From contig CAVZID010000040.1 of NCBI GenBank assembly GCA_963775245.1, forward strand, positions 682,001-746,000: DNA of 64,000 nt, written 5' to 3'. Below are positions 35,657 through 44,345 of this stretch, piece by piece. The position numbers and the translations under genes were made by a program. Within the stretch, counting starts at the first letter, position 1. Each line of letters starts with the position of its first letter. The stretch is from CAVSWT01 sp963775245 (lineage in GTDB: Bacteria; Bacteroidota; Ignavibacteria; Ignavibacteriales; Ignavibacteriaceae). Below the pieces are notes generated by a model, which was not told the DNA's origin, did no database searches, and saw only the letters and a program-made list of their open reading frames with translations.

Positions 35657-36016
35657 ATCAACTTATAAATTAAAGTTTTAAATTTCTAAAATAGTTACTA
35701 AAAAAAAGAATAATAGACTCCTTCTTGTTTTTTAATACTTAATTTTTCAGTTTCAATTCGTCATTTTGTGCATTAAAAACCAAGATTATAATTCCCCTAC
35801 TCCAAAGACATAAATTTTTAGAAATAATTATTTCTTGATTTGATTTAATAGGTTTTTGCGATTCGATATTTAGTTACAGTTCATTTTACCAAATAAAAAT
35901 AATTAAGAAGATATAGCGCAGGCAATTACTTTTTGGGGAAGATGGTTTTTAGCTTATCTATGATAGATTGACAATAGGCATACATTATTGCTAATTTTAA
36001 AATAAAAAAATAAAAG
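35657..36016. other. Non-coding gap after nuoN
   Basis: The 360 AT-rich bases hold one copy of a 75-bp direct repeat (35785-35859) and otherwise no gene that I can support. No clear intrinsic terminator follows nuoN. The promoter of the toxin-antitoxin pair probably lies in its right-hand part. Confidence 0.5.
35785..35859 (+). repeat. 75-bp direct repeat, copy 1 (left of brnTA)
   Basis: It begins ATTATAATTCCCCTAC and ends TAGGTTTTTGC. It matches 36701-36775 without gaps, with about 9 differences in 75 positions by my count. The two copies flank the toxin-antitoxin pair in the same orientation. Confidence 0.8.
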
Positions 36017-36292
36017 ATGAAATATTTTGAATGGAATGAAGAAAAGAATGAAAAGCTTAAAAAAGAAAGAAATATTTCATTCGAAATCATTGTCAGTCAA
36101 ATAGAATTAGGTCATCTGCTTGATATTGTGGAACAGCCAAATAAGAAAAAATATTCAAACCAAAATATATTTGTAGTTGAATATGAAAACTATGCCTATT
36201 TAGTCCCATTTGTAGAAGATGTGGATAAAGTATTCTTGAAAACGATTATTCCAAGCAGAAAAGCGACAAAAAAATATTTAGAAGGAGAATAA
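36017..36292 (+). CDS. brnT: BrnT-family toxin
   Basis: The 91-residue protein has the BrnT (DUF497) pattern: MKYFEWNEEKNEKLKKERNI at the start (usual 'FEWDe.K...N..KHgi.Fe.a'), then an antiparallel beta sheet with VEYENYAYLVPFVED, and a C-terminal 'IIPSRKATKKYLEG' like the family's 'R.A...E...Y'. BrnT proteins are RelE-fold ribonucleases that cleave RNA. Toxin first, antitoxin second is the normal brnTA order, and the antitoxin starts one base later. Confidence 0.85.
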   Translation: MKYFEWNEEKNEKLKKERNISFEIIVSQIELGHLLDIVEQPNKKKYSNQNIFVVEYENYAYLVPFVEDVDKVFLKTIIPSRKATKKYLEGE

Positions 36293-36293
36293 A

Positions 36294-36560
36294 ATGAAGT
36301 TGAGCAAAGAAGAGAAAGAGTTATTGAATTCATACGAGAAAGGTGAATGGAGATCTATCAAAGATTTTGAAAAGAAGAAGTTAGAATATCAGCGGATTGC
36401 CAAAAATACTTCTGCTAAAATCAAAAGGATAAATATTCGTCTTACGGAAAAAGACTTAGCAAATTTAAAAGCTAAATCATTAGAAGAAGGAATGCCGTAT
36501 CAAACGTTAGTCGCAAGTATAATCCATAAATATATTTCCGGGAAATTTAAGGATGCATAA
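36294..36560 (+). CDS. brnA: BrnA-like ribbon-helix-helix antitoxin
   Basis: The 88 residues comprise a charged N-terminal part that would wrap the toxin and a C-terminal ribbon-helix-helix domain (about 42-82: KRINIRLTEKDLANLKAKS then a second helix), the usual DNA-binding and dimerisation unit of BrnA/CopG antitoxins. AAGGAGAA is placed 6 bases before the ATG. It probably represses its own operon together with BrnT. Confidence 0.82.
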   Translation: MKLSKEEKELLNSYEKGEWRSIKDFEKKKLEYQRIAKNTSAKIKRINIRLTEKDLANLKAKSLEEGMPYQTLVASIIHKYISGKFKDA

Positions 36561-36700
36561 AACTTATTTTACGCTATTCGTTGTTTCCATTTCAAAATAA
36601 ATTTTAATAAAAGCACAATCATTTCTTAATCAATCCATATTATTTTTAAAAACATATTTTTTATAGTTTCTTTCATAATTCCGTATGGTGATTACATAAA

Positions 36701-36775
36701 ATTATAATTCCCCTACCTTAAAGACATAAAAGTTTAGAAATAATTATTTCTTGATTTTACTTTATTGGTTTTTGC
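36701..36775 (+). repeat. 75-bp direct repeat, copy 2 (right of brnTA, upstream of rrf2)
   Basis: This is the second copy of the repeat at 35785-35859. It ends 77 bases before the Rrf2-family gene, so it could be that gene's upstream region, with copy 1 being what was left by insertion or duplication of the toxin-antitoxin module. Confidence 0.8.
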
Positions 36776-36852
36776 TCACGTTAACCTAAAATTAAATTTG
36801 ATTTTATAATATTTTTCTTTAAGTTTGATACCAGACTGATTTAGTCCTATTT

Positions 36853-37257
36853 ATGTTAAAGCTATCAAAAAAAACCGAATATGCATTATTAGCTGTTAAA
36901 TACATGGCGCTAAAAGATAATTGCAATTGTATAACAGCTAAAGAAATTTCAAATGGATATGATATCCCTTATGAAATTTTATCTAAAATTCTTCAAAAGT
37001 TGACAAAGAAAAATATTATTGTTTCCTTTCAAGGCGTTAAAGGCGGCTACTCGCTGGTGAGAAATGCAAATGACATAACTTTAAGTGATGTTATTTCCGC
37101 CATAGAAAGAATTCAAATTACAAACTGCATGAAAGTAAACGGCTCTAAAAAAGATTGTGCAAGATTTGATTGCTGCCAAATTAGAAATCCTCTTTCAAAA
37201 GTTCAAACAGAAATTGATAGAGTTTTTAAACAGACAACAATCAGTCAAATTTTATAA
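36853..37257 (+). CDS. Rrf2-family regulator (IscR-like)
   Basis: The 134-residue winged-helix regulator has LSKKTEYALLAVKYMAL at the start and recognition region AKEISNGYDIPYEILSKILQKL. The wing follows as VKGGYSLVR. Cysteines C92, C102 and C107/C108 lie where IscR binds its Fe-S cluster. The iscS-like gene starts 10 bases after it, so it probably senses Fe-S status and controls this operon. It starts just downstream of the direct repeat. Confidence 0.9.
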   Translation: MLKLSKKTEYALLAVKYMALKDNCNCITAKEISNGYDIPYEILSKILQKLTKKNIIVSFQGVKGGYSLVRNANDITLSDVISAIERIQITNCMKVNGSKKDCARFDCCQIRNPLSKVQTEIDRVFKQTTISQIL

Positions 37258-37267
37258 ATTGTGCTAT

Positions 37268-38458
37268 ATGAAATTTCCAATTTATTTAGATAATCATTCA
37301 ACTACACAGCTCGACCCATTAGTGTTTGAAGCTATGAAGCCGTACTTCTTTGAAAAGTTTGGAAACGCTTCAAGCAAGAATCATTCATTCGGGTGGGAAG
37401 CGGAAAGTGCTGTTGAGAAATCAAGAAAAACTATTGCTGAATTTATTGGTGCAGATAAAAATGAAATTATTTTTACCAGCGGCTCAACTGAATCAATAAA
37501 CTTAGTTCACTTCGGAATTGCACAAAGCTATTATTCAAAAGGCTGGCATATAATTACATCTTCAATTGAACACAGTGCTGCATTAGACTCATTAAATTAT
37601 TTGGAACAAAAAGGATTTGAAATTACCTACCTCCCTGTTGATTCGAACGGTCAAATAAATATTGGTGATTTATGGAAAGTAATTAAGAAAAATACAATAC
37701 TAGTTTCTATAATGACGGCAAATAATGAAATCGGTTCGATAAATAACATTAAAGAAATTGGAGAAATTTGCAGTAAGAATGATATAATTTTTCACACGGA
37801 CGCAGCACAGGCGATTGGCAAATTAAATTTTAATGTGAAAGAAAACAATGCAGATTTAGTCTCATTTTCAGCTCACAAAATTTACGGACCTAAAGGAATC
37901 GGTGCGCTTTATATTAAAAAGAAATCACCGGCATTAAAACTAACTCCTCAAGTGTTCGGCGGCGGCCATGAAAATAATTTAAGGTCTGGAACTTTAAATG
38001 TACCCGCTATTGTAGGTTTCGGGAAAGCAATTGAAATAATTAGAGATAATTCTAATACTGAAATTTCTCATCTAAGAAATCTCAGAGATAAACTATATAA
38101 AGGCATATTTGAAAATTTAGATGATGTACATTTAAACGGTTCACTTGAAAATAGAATCCCTAATAATTTAAATTTAAGTTTTGAAGACGTGAAAGCAGAA
38201 ACTTTGATAATAAATATGAGAGAAATAGCTGTTTCAACCGGTGCCGCTTGTGCTTCTACTACGTTGAAACCGAGTCATGTTTTAAAAGCTATAGGTTTAA
38301 GCGATGAACAATCGCAATCATCAATACGAATTGGAATTGGAAGGTTTAACACTGAAGAAGAAATTGATTTCACAGTAAATAAAATTGTTAAAACAGTTCA
38401 ACAATTAAGAATGGAATCACCAAAAAGTAAACTAAAGTCATTTGAAACAATTAACTGA
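37268..38458 (+). CDS. iscS: Cysteine desulfurase (IscS/NifS family)
   Basis: This PLP enzyme takes sulfur from cysteine for Fe-S clusters and other thio-cofactors. From ATG 37268 (MKFPIYLDNHSTTQ) it is 396 residues; a longer frame from 37157 overlaps rrf2 and adds non-family residues, so I reject it. Key sites: IEHSA (100-104), HTDAAQAIGK (176-185), PLP-Lys204 in SFSAHKIYGPKG, and active Cys328 in STGAACAS, followed by the substrate-binding C-terminal region. It sits between the Rrf2 regulator and a small unknown gene. Confidence 0.95.
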   Translation: MKFPIYLDNHSTTQLDPLVFEAMKPYFFEKFGNASSKNHSFGWEAESAVEKSRKTIAEFIGADKNEIIFTSGSTESINLVHFGIAQSYYSKGWHIITSSIEHSAALDSLNYLEQKGFEITYLPVDSNGQINIGDLWKVIKKNTILVSIMTANNEIGSINNIKEIGEICSKNDIIFHTDAAQAIGKLNFNVKENNADLVSFSAHKIYGPKGIGALYIKKKSPALKLTPQVFGGGHENNLRSGTLNVPAIVGFGKAIEIIRDNSNTEISHLRNLRDKLYKGIFENLDDVHLNGSLENRIPNNLNLSFEDVKAETLIINMREIAVSTGAACASTTLKPSHVLKAIGLSDEQSQSSIRIGIGRFNTEEEIDFTVNKIVKTVQQLRMESPKSKLKSFETIN

Positions 38459-38466
38459 GAAAAACT

Positions 38467-38772
38467 ATGGATGAAAAGCTCAATCAACATTATAACTTAA
38501 TTAAAAATGATTACCCGGTATTTTTGAATTTTCTAAAAGCAAAATTCCCTGTATTCCATAATTCAAATTTCTTTTATAGAGATTTTCATTACGGAGTTAG
38601 AAAATTTTTAGAAAGCAAAGATATTAAAGTAACTTATCCTCAAGCTGAAGAAATTGCAAAACAGTTAGCAGAATATTTAGAAGAAGAAAAGGTTTTTATC
38701 AGAGTAAACAACCAGGCCTGGAAAATAAATTATCCTGAGTTTGTGACCGCTGTCCCAGGCGACCCTTTATAA
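38467..38772 (+). CDS. Small unknown protein in the Fe-S operon
   Basis: The 101-residue, Cys-free soluble protein is rich in aromatic residues (NSNFFYRDFHYGVRKF) with an acidic helix (AEEIAKQLAEYLEEEKVF) and a winged-helix-like ending. It starts 8 bases after iscS, so it is probably co-translated. It is not IscU: there are no cluster cysteines. A chaperone or adaptor role for the desulfurase is possible only by position. Confidence 0.65.
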   Translation: MDEKLNQHYNLIKNDYPVFLNFLKAKFPVFHNSNFFYRDFHYGVRKFLESKDIKVTYPQAEEIAKQLAEYLEEEKVFIRVNNQAWKINYPEFVTAVPGDPL

Positions 38773-38839
38773 TATTGTAAACAGTTGAATATCAAAACAT
38801 ATTTTTATTATTTAAGAACTCAAAAAAGGAATGATGATT

Positions 38840-39190
38840 ATGTCAAATGTTCAAATTGAATCTGAAATTAAAATTACAGAGAAAGCTGCCAATGAAGTTC
38901 AAAAAATTCGGAGCGAAAATAATATCCCGGAAACTTATGGACTGCGAGTAGGTGTTAAAGGAGGCGGCTGTTCAGGTTTGACTTATACTCTAGGTTTTGA
39001 TGCCGACCAAAAAGAAGGCGACACTTTAATCGAAGATAAAGATGTAAAACTTTTTGTTGACGGTAAAAGTCTATTTTATTTAAGCGGAACAGTGCTTGAT
39101 TTTACAGACGGGTTAAACGGTAAAGGTTTTGTATTCAACAATCCCAATGCCGTAAAGACTTGTGGCTGCGGCGAATCATTTGGTGTTTAA
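38840..39190 (+). CDS. A-type Fe-S carrier (IscA/ErpA/SufA family)
   Basis: The 116-residue HesB/IscA-family protein has the three-Cys signature: GGGCSGLTY and the C-terminal TCGCGESF. It accepts or delivers Fe-S clusters to target enzymes. Three in-frame ATGs exist (38831, 38834, 38840); AAAAGGA at 38824-38830 favours the last by spacing. It is third in the Fe-S set after iscS and the small unknown gene. Confidence 0.92.
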   Translation: MSNVQIESEIKITEKAANEVQKIRSENNIPETYGLRVGVKGGGCSGLTYTLGFDADQKEGDTLIEDKDVKLFVDGKSLFYLSGTVLDFTDGLNGKGFVFNNPNAVKTCGCGESFGV

Positions 39191-39294
39191 TTCAATTATA
39201 GCTAACTAATACATTTATTGTTTGATTAATAAATTTCTATCCAAACAATATTTAACTAATCATAAGTAAATAATATTTGAAGGAGGATTCACTA

Positions 39295-39903
39295 ATGGGA
39301 AAATTTGAATTGCCTAATTTGCCCTATGGATATGATGCATTGGAACCATATATCGATAAACAGACTATGGAAATACATCACACAAAACATCACAATGGAT
39401 ACGTAACCAAATTAAACGGAGCCATTGAAGGAACTGAGTTAGAAGGTCAATCACTTGAAGACATTTTAAAAAATGTTTCAAAGCATCCGGTTGCTGTTCG
39501 CAATAACGGCGGCGGCCACTACAACCATTCATTATTTTGGACTATCATGAAAAAAGACAGCAGCGGTTGGCCAACAGGCGACTTAGAAAAAGCTGTTAAT
39601 GATTCTTTCGGTTCATTCGAAGAATTCAAAAAACAATTCAGTAATGCTGCTGCAACACGTTTTGGTTCTGGCTGGGCATGGCTGATTGTAGCAAATGGTA
39701 AACTTGAAATTACTTCCACACCAAATCAAGATAATCCTTTAATGGATGTTGCAGATAAAAAAGGCACTCCAATACTTGGATTGGATGTTTGGGAACATGC
39801 ATATTACTTGAAGTATCAAAATAAGCGTCCGGATTATATTGAGAATTGGTGGAATGTAGTTAACTGGGATGCTGTTGCAAGTAACCTAAGCAAGGCTAAA
39901 TGA
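39295..39903 (+). CDS. sod: Iron/manganese superoxide dismutase
   Basis: It detoxifies superoxide to peroxide and oxygen. The 202 residues have PYGYDALEPYIDKQTMEIHH with the first metal His (28), NHSLFWTIM with the second, and LDVWEHAYYLKYQNKRPDYI with the Asp and third His ligand. The ATG at 39295 has AGGAGG 8 bases upstream; an upstream ATG at 39277 lies before that site and is rejected. Metal choice between Fe and Mn cannot be read safely. Confidence 0.95.
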   Translation: MGKFELPNLPYGYDALEPYIDKQTMEIHHTKHHNGYVTKLNGAIEGTELEGQSLEDILKNVSKHPVAVRNNGGGHYNHSLFWTIMKKDSSGWPTGDLEKAVNDSFGSFEEFKKQFSNAAATRFGSGWAWLIVANGKLEITSTPNQDNPLMDVADKKGTPILGLDVWEHAYYLKYQNKRPDYIENWWNVVNWDAVASNLSKAK

Positions 39904-39941
39904 CATTATTGTTCGATTCGCAGATAGGACTAACTATAAAG

Positions 39942-39967
39942 TGCCGGAATCTTTTCCGGCATTTTTA
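39942..39967 (+). terminator. Rho-independent terminator after sod
   Basis: TGCCGGAA and TTCCGGCA pair around TCTT and run into TTTTTA. It lies 38 bases past the sod stop. Its right edge overlaps the stop codon of the convergent RDD gene. Confidence 0.8.
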
Positions 39968-40690
39968 TTTTCCATTTACGTAATTATAATCTTTCATTAC
40001 CGTATAAAGAAAAGACAAGGGCCTTAATTCGGAATTGATACCCATTTTACGGGATATTTCGGTTTTGGTTTTTAAGAGAATTTCTTCATATACAAAGTGA
40101 TCAGTAATCTTTCCTATTTGATCAAGAACTTCCTGAATTGTTCCAACATCATTATCATTTAAATTTGAAACCTCCGGATATTGAACATCATAAGCCTCAT
40201 CCAATTTCTTAAAAATTGTATCTTCAAGGGCTATATCTTTTTTTAATTTTATTATTGAAGTGTTAGCTGCAAGGTCTCCAAGCCTTTGCCCTTTTCCATT
40301 TATGAACATAGTAATCATTGCAACAGTTCCATAAGTAAAGGTGACATCAATTGGACGAATAATCCATCGTAAAAAATAATTAATGAAAGTAGGCTGTGTA
40401 CCATCCATTTTAACTACTTTAATCTTTCTAATTTTTTTCCCAAAAGATTGTCCGTCTAAAAATAACTCGCATGCAAGGTCATAAAAGAAAACCGGCAAAT
40501 AAACTATTATCCAGAATGCTATTGAAGTTGGAAATGTATTTGCTAAAATGGAAGCCAATATTAATAGTGCAATCACATAACCAAATATGATTAAATAATC
40601 TAACAAAGCGGCCAAAATTCTATCCCCTATACTTGCGATATCATAGTCAATAGTTACATTTTGTGTGGTTTCAATTTGAATTTTTTCCAT
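39965..40690 (-). CDS. RDD-family membrane protein
   Basis: The 241-residue protein has the RDD domain from about residue 17 (DIASIGDRILAALLDYLIIF), with about three membrane helices and a SFGKKIRKIKVV loop after FLDGQ. The cytosolic C-terminal tail is about 90 residues. RDD proteins of this kind often accompany MoxR, DUF58 and SpoIIM genes, as here; the precise role is unknown. It is the last gene of the minus-strand cluster, 169 bases after the DUF58 gene, with a palindrome in the gap. Confidence 0.85.
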   Translation of the reverse strand: MEKIQIETTQNVTIDYDIASIGDRILAALLDYLIIFGYVIALLILASILANTFPTSIAFWIIVYLPVFFYDLACELFLDGQSFGKKIRKIKVVKMDGTQPTFINYFLRWIIRPIDVTFTYGTVAMITMFINGKGQRLGDLAANTSIIKLKKDIALEDTIFKKLDEAYDVQYPEVSNLNDNDVGTIQEVLDQIGKITDHFVYEEILLKTKTEISRKMGINSELRPLSFLYTVMKDYNYVNGK

Positions 40691-40753
40691 AAATGTTTCT
40701 TATTCACTTTAATTATTTTCGCTTAGCTCTATATATAACTAGTATATAAATTC

Positions 40754-40820
40754 GTCATTTCGAGGAAGTCTTCGACCGAGAAATCTTTTAAAAAAGAGAT
40801 TTCCCTTCGGTCGAAATGAC
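40754..40820. repeat. Long inverted repeat GTCATTTCGA ... TCGAAATGAC
   Basis: The ends GTCATTTCGA and TCGAAATGAC are exact reverse complements; the inner arms CGACCGAGAAATCT and AGAGATTTC-CCTTCGGTCG also pair. This 'GTCATTTCGACCGAAGGGAGAAAT' type is a frequent interspersed palindrome in Bacteroidota-like genomes. It may also act as a terminator for the DUF58 end of the cluster. Confidence 0.7.
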
Positions 40821-40859
40821 AATACAACCTTTTAAACTTCATAGTAAATTTAATAAGAG

Positions 40860-42191
40860 CTAAATCATTCCCCTGGCTTTTAATTCAAGGTACTTATTTA
40901 TTGTATTAATCGATAATTTTTCAGGAGAAGTTAATATCGATTGGATATTATTTTTTTCTAATTCTTTTACTATTTGCCTCTTATCCAGCTCAAATTTTTC
41001 CGCAATAGTTTTAATATAAATTTGTTCAGTTGTAGCTGGACTGGATTCTAATAAAGAATAAAGCTCTGTATTTTCAAAAAATATTATGACAACCAGGTGA
41101 TAAAGTGCAAGTTTTTTAATATAAAATAATTGTCTTTTCAATCCGTCAATAGTTTCAAAATTTGTATACAGTATTATTAAACTTCTATGCTTTATTTTTG
41201 AAAGTATTTCAGCACATAACTTTTCGTAATCTGATTCTAAAAATTCTGTCTCCTGGTTATATAGCAAATCAAGAATTTTCAGCATTTGTGTTGAACGGTT
41301 TTCGGCTGGTAAAACTGTCCCAATTTTATTTGAAAAAGTAATTAACCCGGCTTTATCTTGCTTATGAATTGCAATGTTTGAAATCACCAGGCTAGAATTT
41401 ATTGCATAATCAACAAGGCTCATTCCGTTAAACGGCATTTTCATTATTCTGCCCATATCAATCACACTATAAACTTGCTGAGATTTTTCATCTACATAAT
41501 GATTAACCATAAGTTCACTTTTTCTTGCGGAGGCTTTCCAATTTATAGTCCTATAATCATCACCGGTAACATAATTCCTAATTTGATCAAATTCCGTTGA
41601 GCGGCCTATCTTTCTAATTTTTTTTATTCCAACTTCCGTAAGCCTATTTGAGATAGCCAGAAGTTCATACTTGCGCATTTGAACATAGGATGGATAAACC
41701 GGAATAGTTTTATTTCCGTCAAAAACAAATTTCCTTCTAATTAAATTTAGTGGGGATGAAATAAAAATGTTTAAATTTCCAAAATTGTATTCCCCTCTTT
41801 TAACAGGCCTTAAGTTGTAAAAGATAGTTTTACTATCTCCCGGATCAAGTTTTAACTTAATCTTAAAATCTCTTATTTGAAATTGATGAGGAATTTCATC
41901 TACCAGAGTTACATAGATTTTAAAGCTGTAGTGATTTTCTATTAAAACAAATACTTGATTTTCATCCCCATTGGAAAACCTGGCGGTAGTTTTTCTTCTT
42001 CCATTTACTCCGTTTTTATTAATAAATAAAATTACTGTATCGACTATTGCAGCAAATAGAAATATCCATACCAACAACTTTGGAATTAAAATGAAGTTTG
42101 TGGAAAAGTAAGAAAGTATAAATAGTAAAACTAATCCCCATGCTGTAATAAAAAAAACAGAAGTAAGATAGAATGATTTTAAAAACTTCAC
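40860..42191 (-). CDS. DUF58-domain protein
   Basis: The 443-residue protein has two membrane helices at the N-terminus (about 8-28 and 33-55), a beta-rich region, and the DUF58 core with STEFDQIRNYVTGDDYRTINWKASARKSELMV split across about 198-231, then a VWA-like fold with VIDMGR. DUF58 proteins are usual partners of MoxR ATPases. The moxR stop overlaps its start. Confidence 0.9.
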   Translation of the reverse strand: MKFLKSFYLTSVFFITAWGLVLLFILSYFSTNFILIPKLLVWIFLFAAIVDTVILFINKNGVNGRRKTTARFSNGDENQVFVLIENHYSFKIYVTLVDEIPHQFQIRDFKIKLKLDPGDSKTIFYNLRPVKRGEYNFGNLNIFISSPLNLIRRKFVFDGNKTIPVYPSYVQMRKYELLAISNRLTEVGIKKIRKIGRSTEFDQIRNYVTGDDYRTINWKASARKSELMVNHYVDEKSQQVYSVIDMGRIMKMPFNGMSLVDYAINSSLVISNIAIHKQDKAGLITFSNKIGTVLPAENRSTQMLKILDLLYNQETEFLESDYEKLCAEILSKIKHRSLIILYTNFETIDGLKRQLFYIKKLALYHLVVIIFFENTELYSLLESSPATTEQIYIKTIAEKFELDKRQIVKELEKNNIQSILTSPEKLSINTINKYLELKARGMI

Positions 42192-43171
42192 TATCTTGGA
42201 ACCTCAATCTTATCTATAATTTTTTTAATGATTTCATCTATTTGTATTCCTTCCATTTCTTTTTCCGGTGTTAATATTAATCTATGTTTCAAAGCAGGAT
42301 AAACGACTTCACGAACATCATCCGGAGTAATAAAATCACGCCCCTTCATTGCAGCAAAAGCTTTTGCTCCAACTAGAACTGCAAGAGAAGCTCTTGGAGA
42401 ACCGCCTAAATATAAATCACTATTGTTTCGCGTTTTATTAATGATTTGTGCTACGTATTTTGCTATGTTTTCATCAATATGAATCTCTCTTGATTTACTG
42501 CGATAATCCATTAAACTCGAAACAGAAAGTACGGTTTTAATCATCGACAAATCATTAGCACTTTTTCTATTATGAAGCTCAAGTAAGATTTTTGTTTCTT
42601 CTTCTAAAGATGGATAACCAATTTCTGCTTTGAATAAAAACCTGTCAAGCTCAGCTTCCGGCAGTCTATATGTGCCTTCATGTTCAATAGGATTTTGAGT
42701 TGCGAAAACAATAAACGGCTGCTCCATAAAATAGGTTTTACCGTCAACTGTTATTTGTCTTTCTTCCATCACCTCAAAAAGAGCAGCTTGTGTTTTAGCA
42801 GGCGCTCGGTTTATTTCATCAATCAAAATTATATTGGAAAAGATTGGCCCTTTGTTAAATTCAAATTCAGAATTCTTCATATTAAAAATAGAAGTGCCAA
42901 TTATATCAGAAGGCATTAAGTCAGGAGTGAATTGAATCCTGGAAAAATTACTTGATATAGTTTTGGAAAGAATTTTTGCAATTAATGTTTTAGCAATACC
43001 GGGAACACCTTCTATCAGCACATGGCCATCTGCGAGAATAGCAGCAATTAGTAAATCAATAATTTGATCCTGTCCAATAATAATTTTTTTTATTTCATTT
43101 TTAATTTCACTTACTGAATTATGCAATTCAGAAAAATCAGTTCTGCTTGTTAAATTAAATTGTTCTTCCAT
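42191..43171 (-). CDS. moxR: MoxR-family AAA+ ATPase
   Basis: The AAA+ chaperone-like ATPase has Walker A GVPGIAKT, Walker B NIILIDEINRAPAKTQAALFE and sensor FATQNPIEHEGTYRLPEAELDRF, all typical of MoxR. I choose the ATG at 43171 (MEEQFNL, 326 residues); an upstream Met at 43201 would add ten residues and increase overlap with the preceding gene. Partners are the DUF58, DUF4350 and DUF4129 proteins around it; such sets are thought to act on envelope protein maturation. Confidence 0.93.
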   Translation of the reverse strand: MEEQFNLTSRTDFSELHNSVSEIKNEIKKIIIGQDQIIDLLIAAILADGHVLIEGVPGIAKTLIAKILSKTISSNFSRIQFTPDLMPSDIIGTSIFNMKNSEFEFNKGPIFSNIILIDEINRAPAKTQAALFEVMEERQITVDGKTYFMEQPFIVFATQNPIEHEGTYRLPEAELDRFLFKAEIGYPSLEEETKILLELHNRKSANDLSMIKTVLSVSSLMDYRSKSREIHIDENIAKYVAQIINKTRNNSDLYLGGSPRASLAVLVGAKAFAAMKGRDFITPDDVREVVYPALKHRLILTPEKEMEGIQIDEIIKKIIDKIEVPR

Positions 43172-44345
43172 AAATACCTGCTGAATTATAAAATGATTCA
43201 ATTAAAGAATTTAAATTTTTTAGCTCATCTTCGGAAATTTTATTTTTGCTTTCGATGTTATTTATAAAACCAAATATCGCATTAATTTTTGAAAGACTTA
43301 CTTTAGATTTTTCTGAAATCAAACGCATATCATCTTCATTAAATATATTGCCTTTAATGTAATAATAATTTCTCAACTGGTCTAAGAAATAATTTATTTT
43401 TTTTACTGCAATATTTTTATGATCCTTTTTCTGGTAATAAAGTCTTCCTATGGTTTCAACAAATTGAAGCGTTGTATTGGTTAATGGTTTTATTACAGGG
43501 ATAATTCTCTGCTTTCTTTTACCTTCAAAAATTATATATAATATGATGATAAGAATAGAAACATAATAAGCCCATGTCAGCGGTTCTTTGCTCAAAATAA
43601 AAATCAATGGTGTTCTGATCATAGCTTTCCCGGATTTATAATATTCGTCCCAATATGTATAATTCTCTGCCGGAAGGTAGGACAACGCTTTGAATATGTA
43701 ATCAGAATTTGTTGTATCCAAAATATTATAATTGGTGAAAGCTAATGGGACAAGATTTAAATATAAATTGCCGCTACCAATTTTCAACTTAATAAAATTT
43801 GCCTGGTTGGAATTATTCGTTCCTAAAACAACTGCATTGGAATCATTAAAGCTTGTAAAATAATTATCAAAAGCGACTTTCTTATAAACATAATCAAAAT
43901 TACTTTTTAGTTCTGGATTACAAAAATTAACTTTTAACGAATCTTGATTAATGAATCTCAGTGAAGTTGACACATCAAATGTATCCCGGAATGCTGAATT
44001 GAAATACCCTGCTGCGATAAAAACACTATTACCTTTATTAATAAATTCGCGTAAGGTTTGGGCATCAAGTTTATCAGGGGAAAAGTTATCATTAATAAAA
44101 ATGTAATTCATGTTTGAGTCCAGCTCAGAATCAACATTATTATATATAGGTTCGGTGACAGGAGCAATGCCTTTATCAAATATTTCATCAACAGCTTTGA
44201 ATGTTACAAAATTTCCATATGGGATTTTATCGTCTTTTGAAAAGCTGTATGACCAATTAATTTCTTTTGGAGACAACAGTAAAAACAAAATCATAATTAA
44301 AAATAGAAAAACCAATACAGCAATATATTTAGAATATTTTTTCAT
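43155..44345 (-). CDS. DUF4350-domain protein
   Basis: The 396-residue protein has one N-terminal membrane helix (about 7-25), an extracytoplasmic domain of glutamine-amidotransferase-like type as in DUF4350 (FINDNFSPDKLDAQTLREFI; GNSVFIAAGYF), a second membrane helix at about 258-273, and a cytosolic helical tail. It overlaps moxR and the DUF4129 gene by a few bases. Confidence 0.82.
   Translation of the reverse strand: MKKYSKYIAVLVFLFLIMILFLLLSPKEINWSYSFSKDDKIPYGNFVTFKAVDEIFDKGIAPVTEPIYNNVDSELDSNMNYIFINDNFSPDKLDAQTLREFINKGNSVFIAAGYFNSAFRDTFDVSTSLRFINQDSLKVNFCNPELKSNFDYVYKKVAFDNYFTSFNDSNAVVLGTNNSNQANFIKLKIGSGNLYLNLVPLAFTNYNILDTTNSDYIFKALSYLPAENYTYWDEYYKSGKAMIRTPLIFILSKEPLTWAYYVSILIIILYIIFEGKRKQRIIPVIKPLTNTTLQFVETIGRLYYQKKDHKNIAVKKINYFLDQLRNYYYIKGNIFNEDDMRLISEKSKVSLSKINAIFGFINNIESKNKISEDELKNLNSLIESFYNSAGIYGRTI

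Noticed and set aside
37157..37267. Extension of iscS upstream into rrf2
   Set aside because: The extra 37 residues overlap the Rrf2 gene and are not part of the family; ATG 37268 gives the normal MKFPIYLDNHST start.
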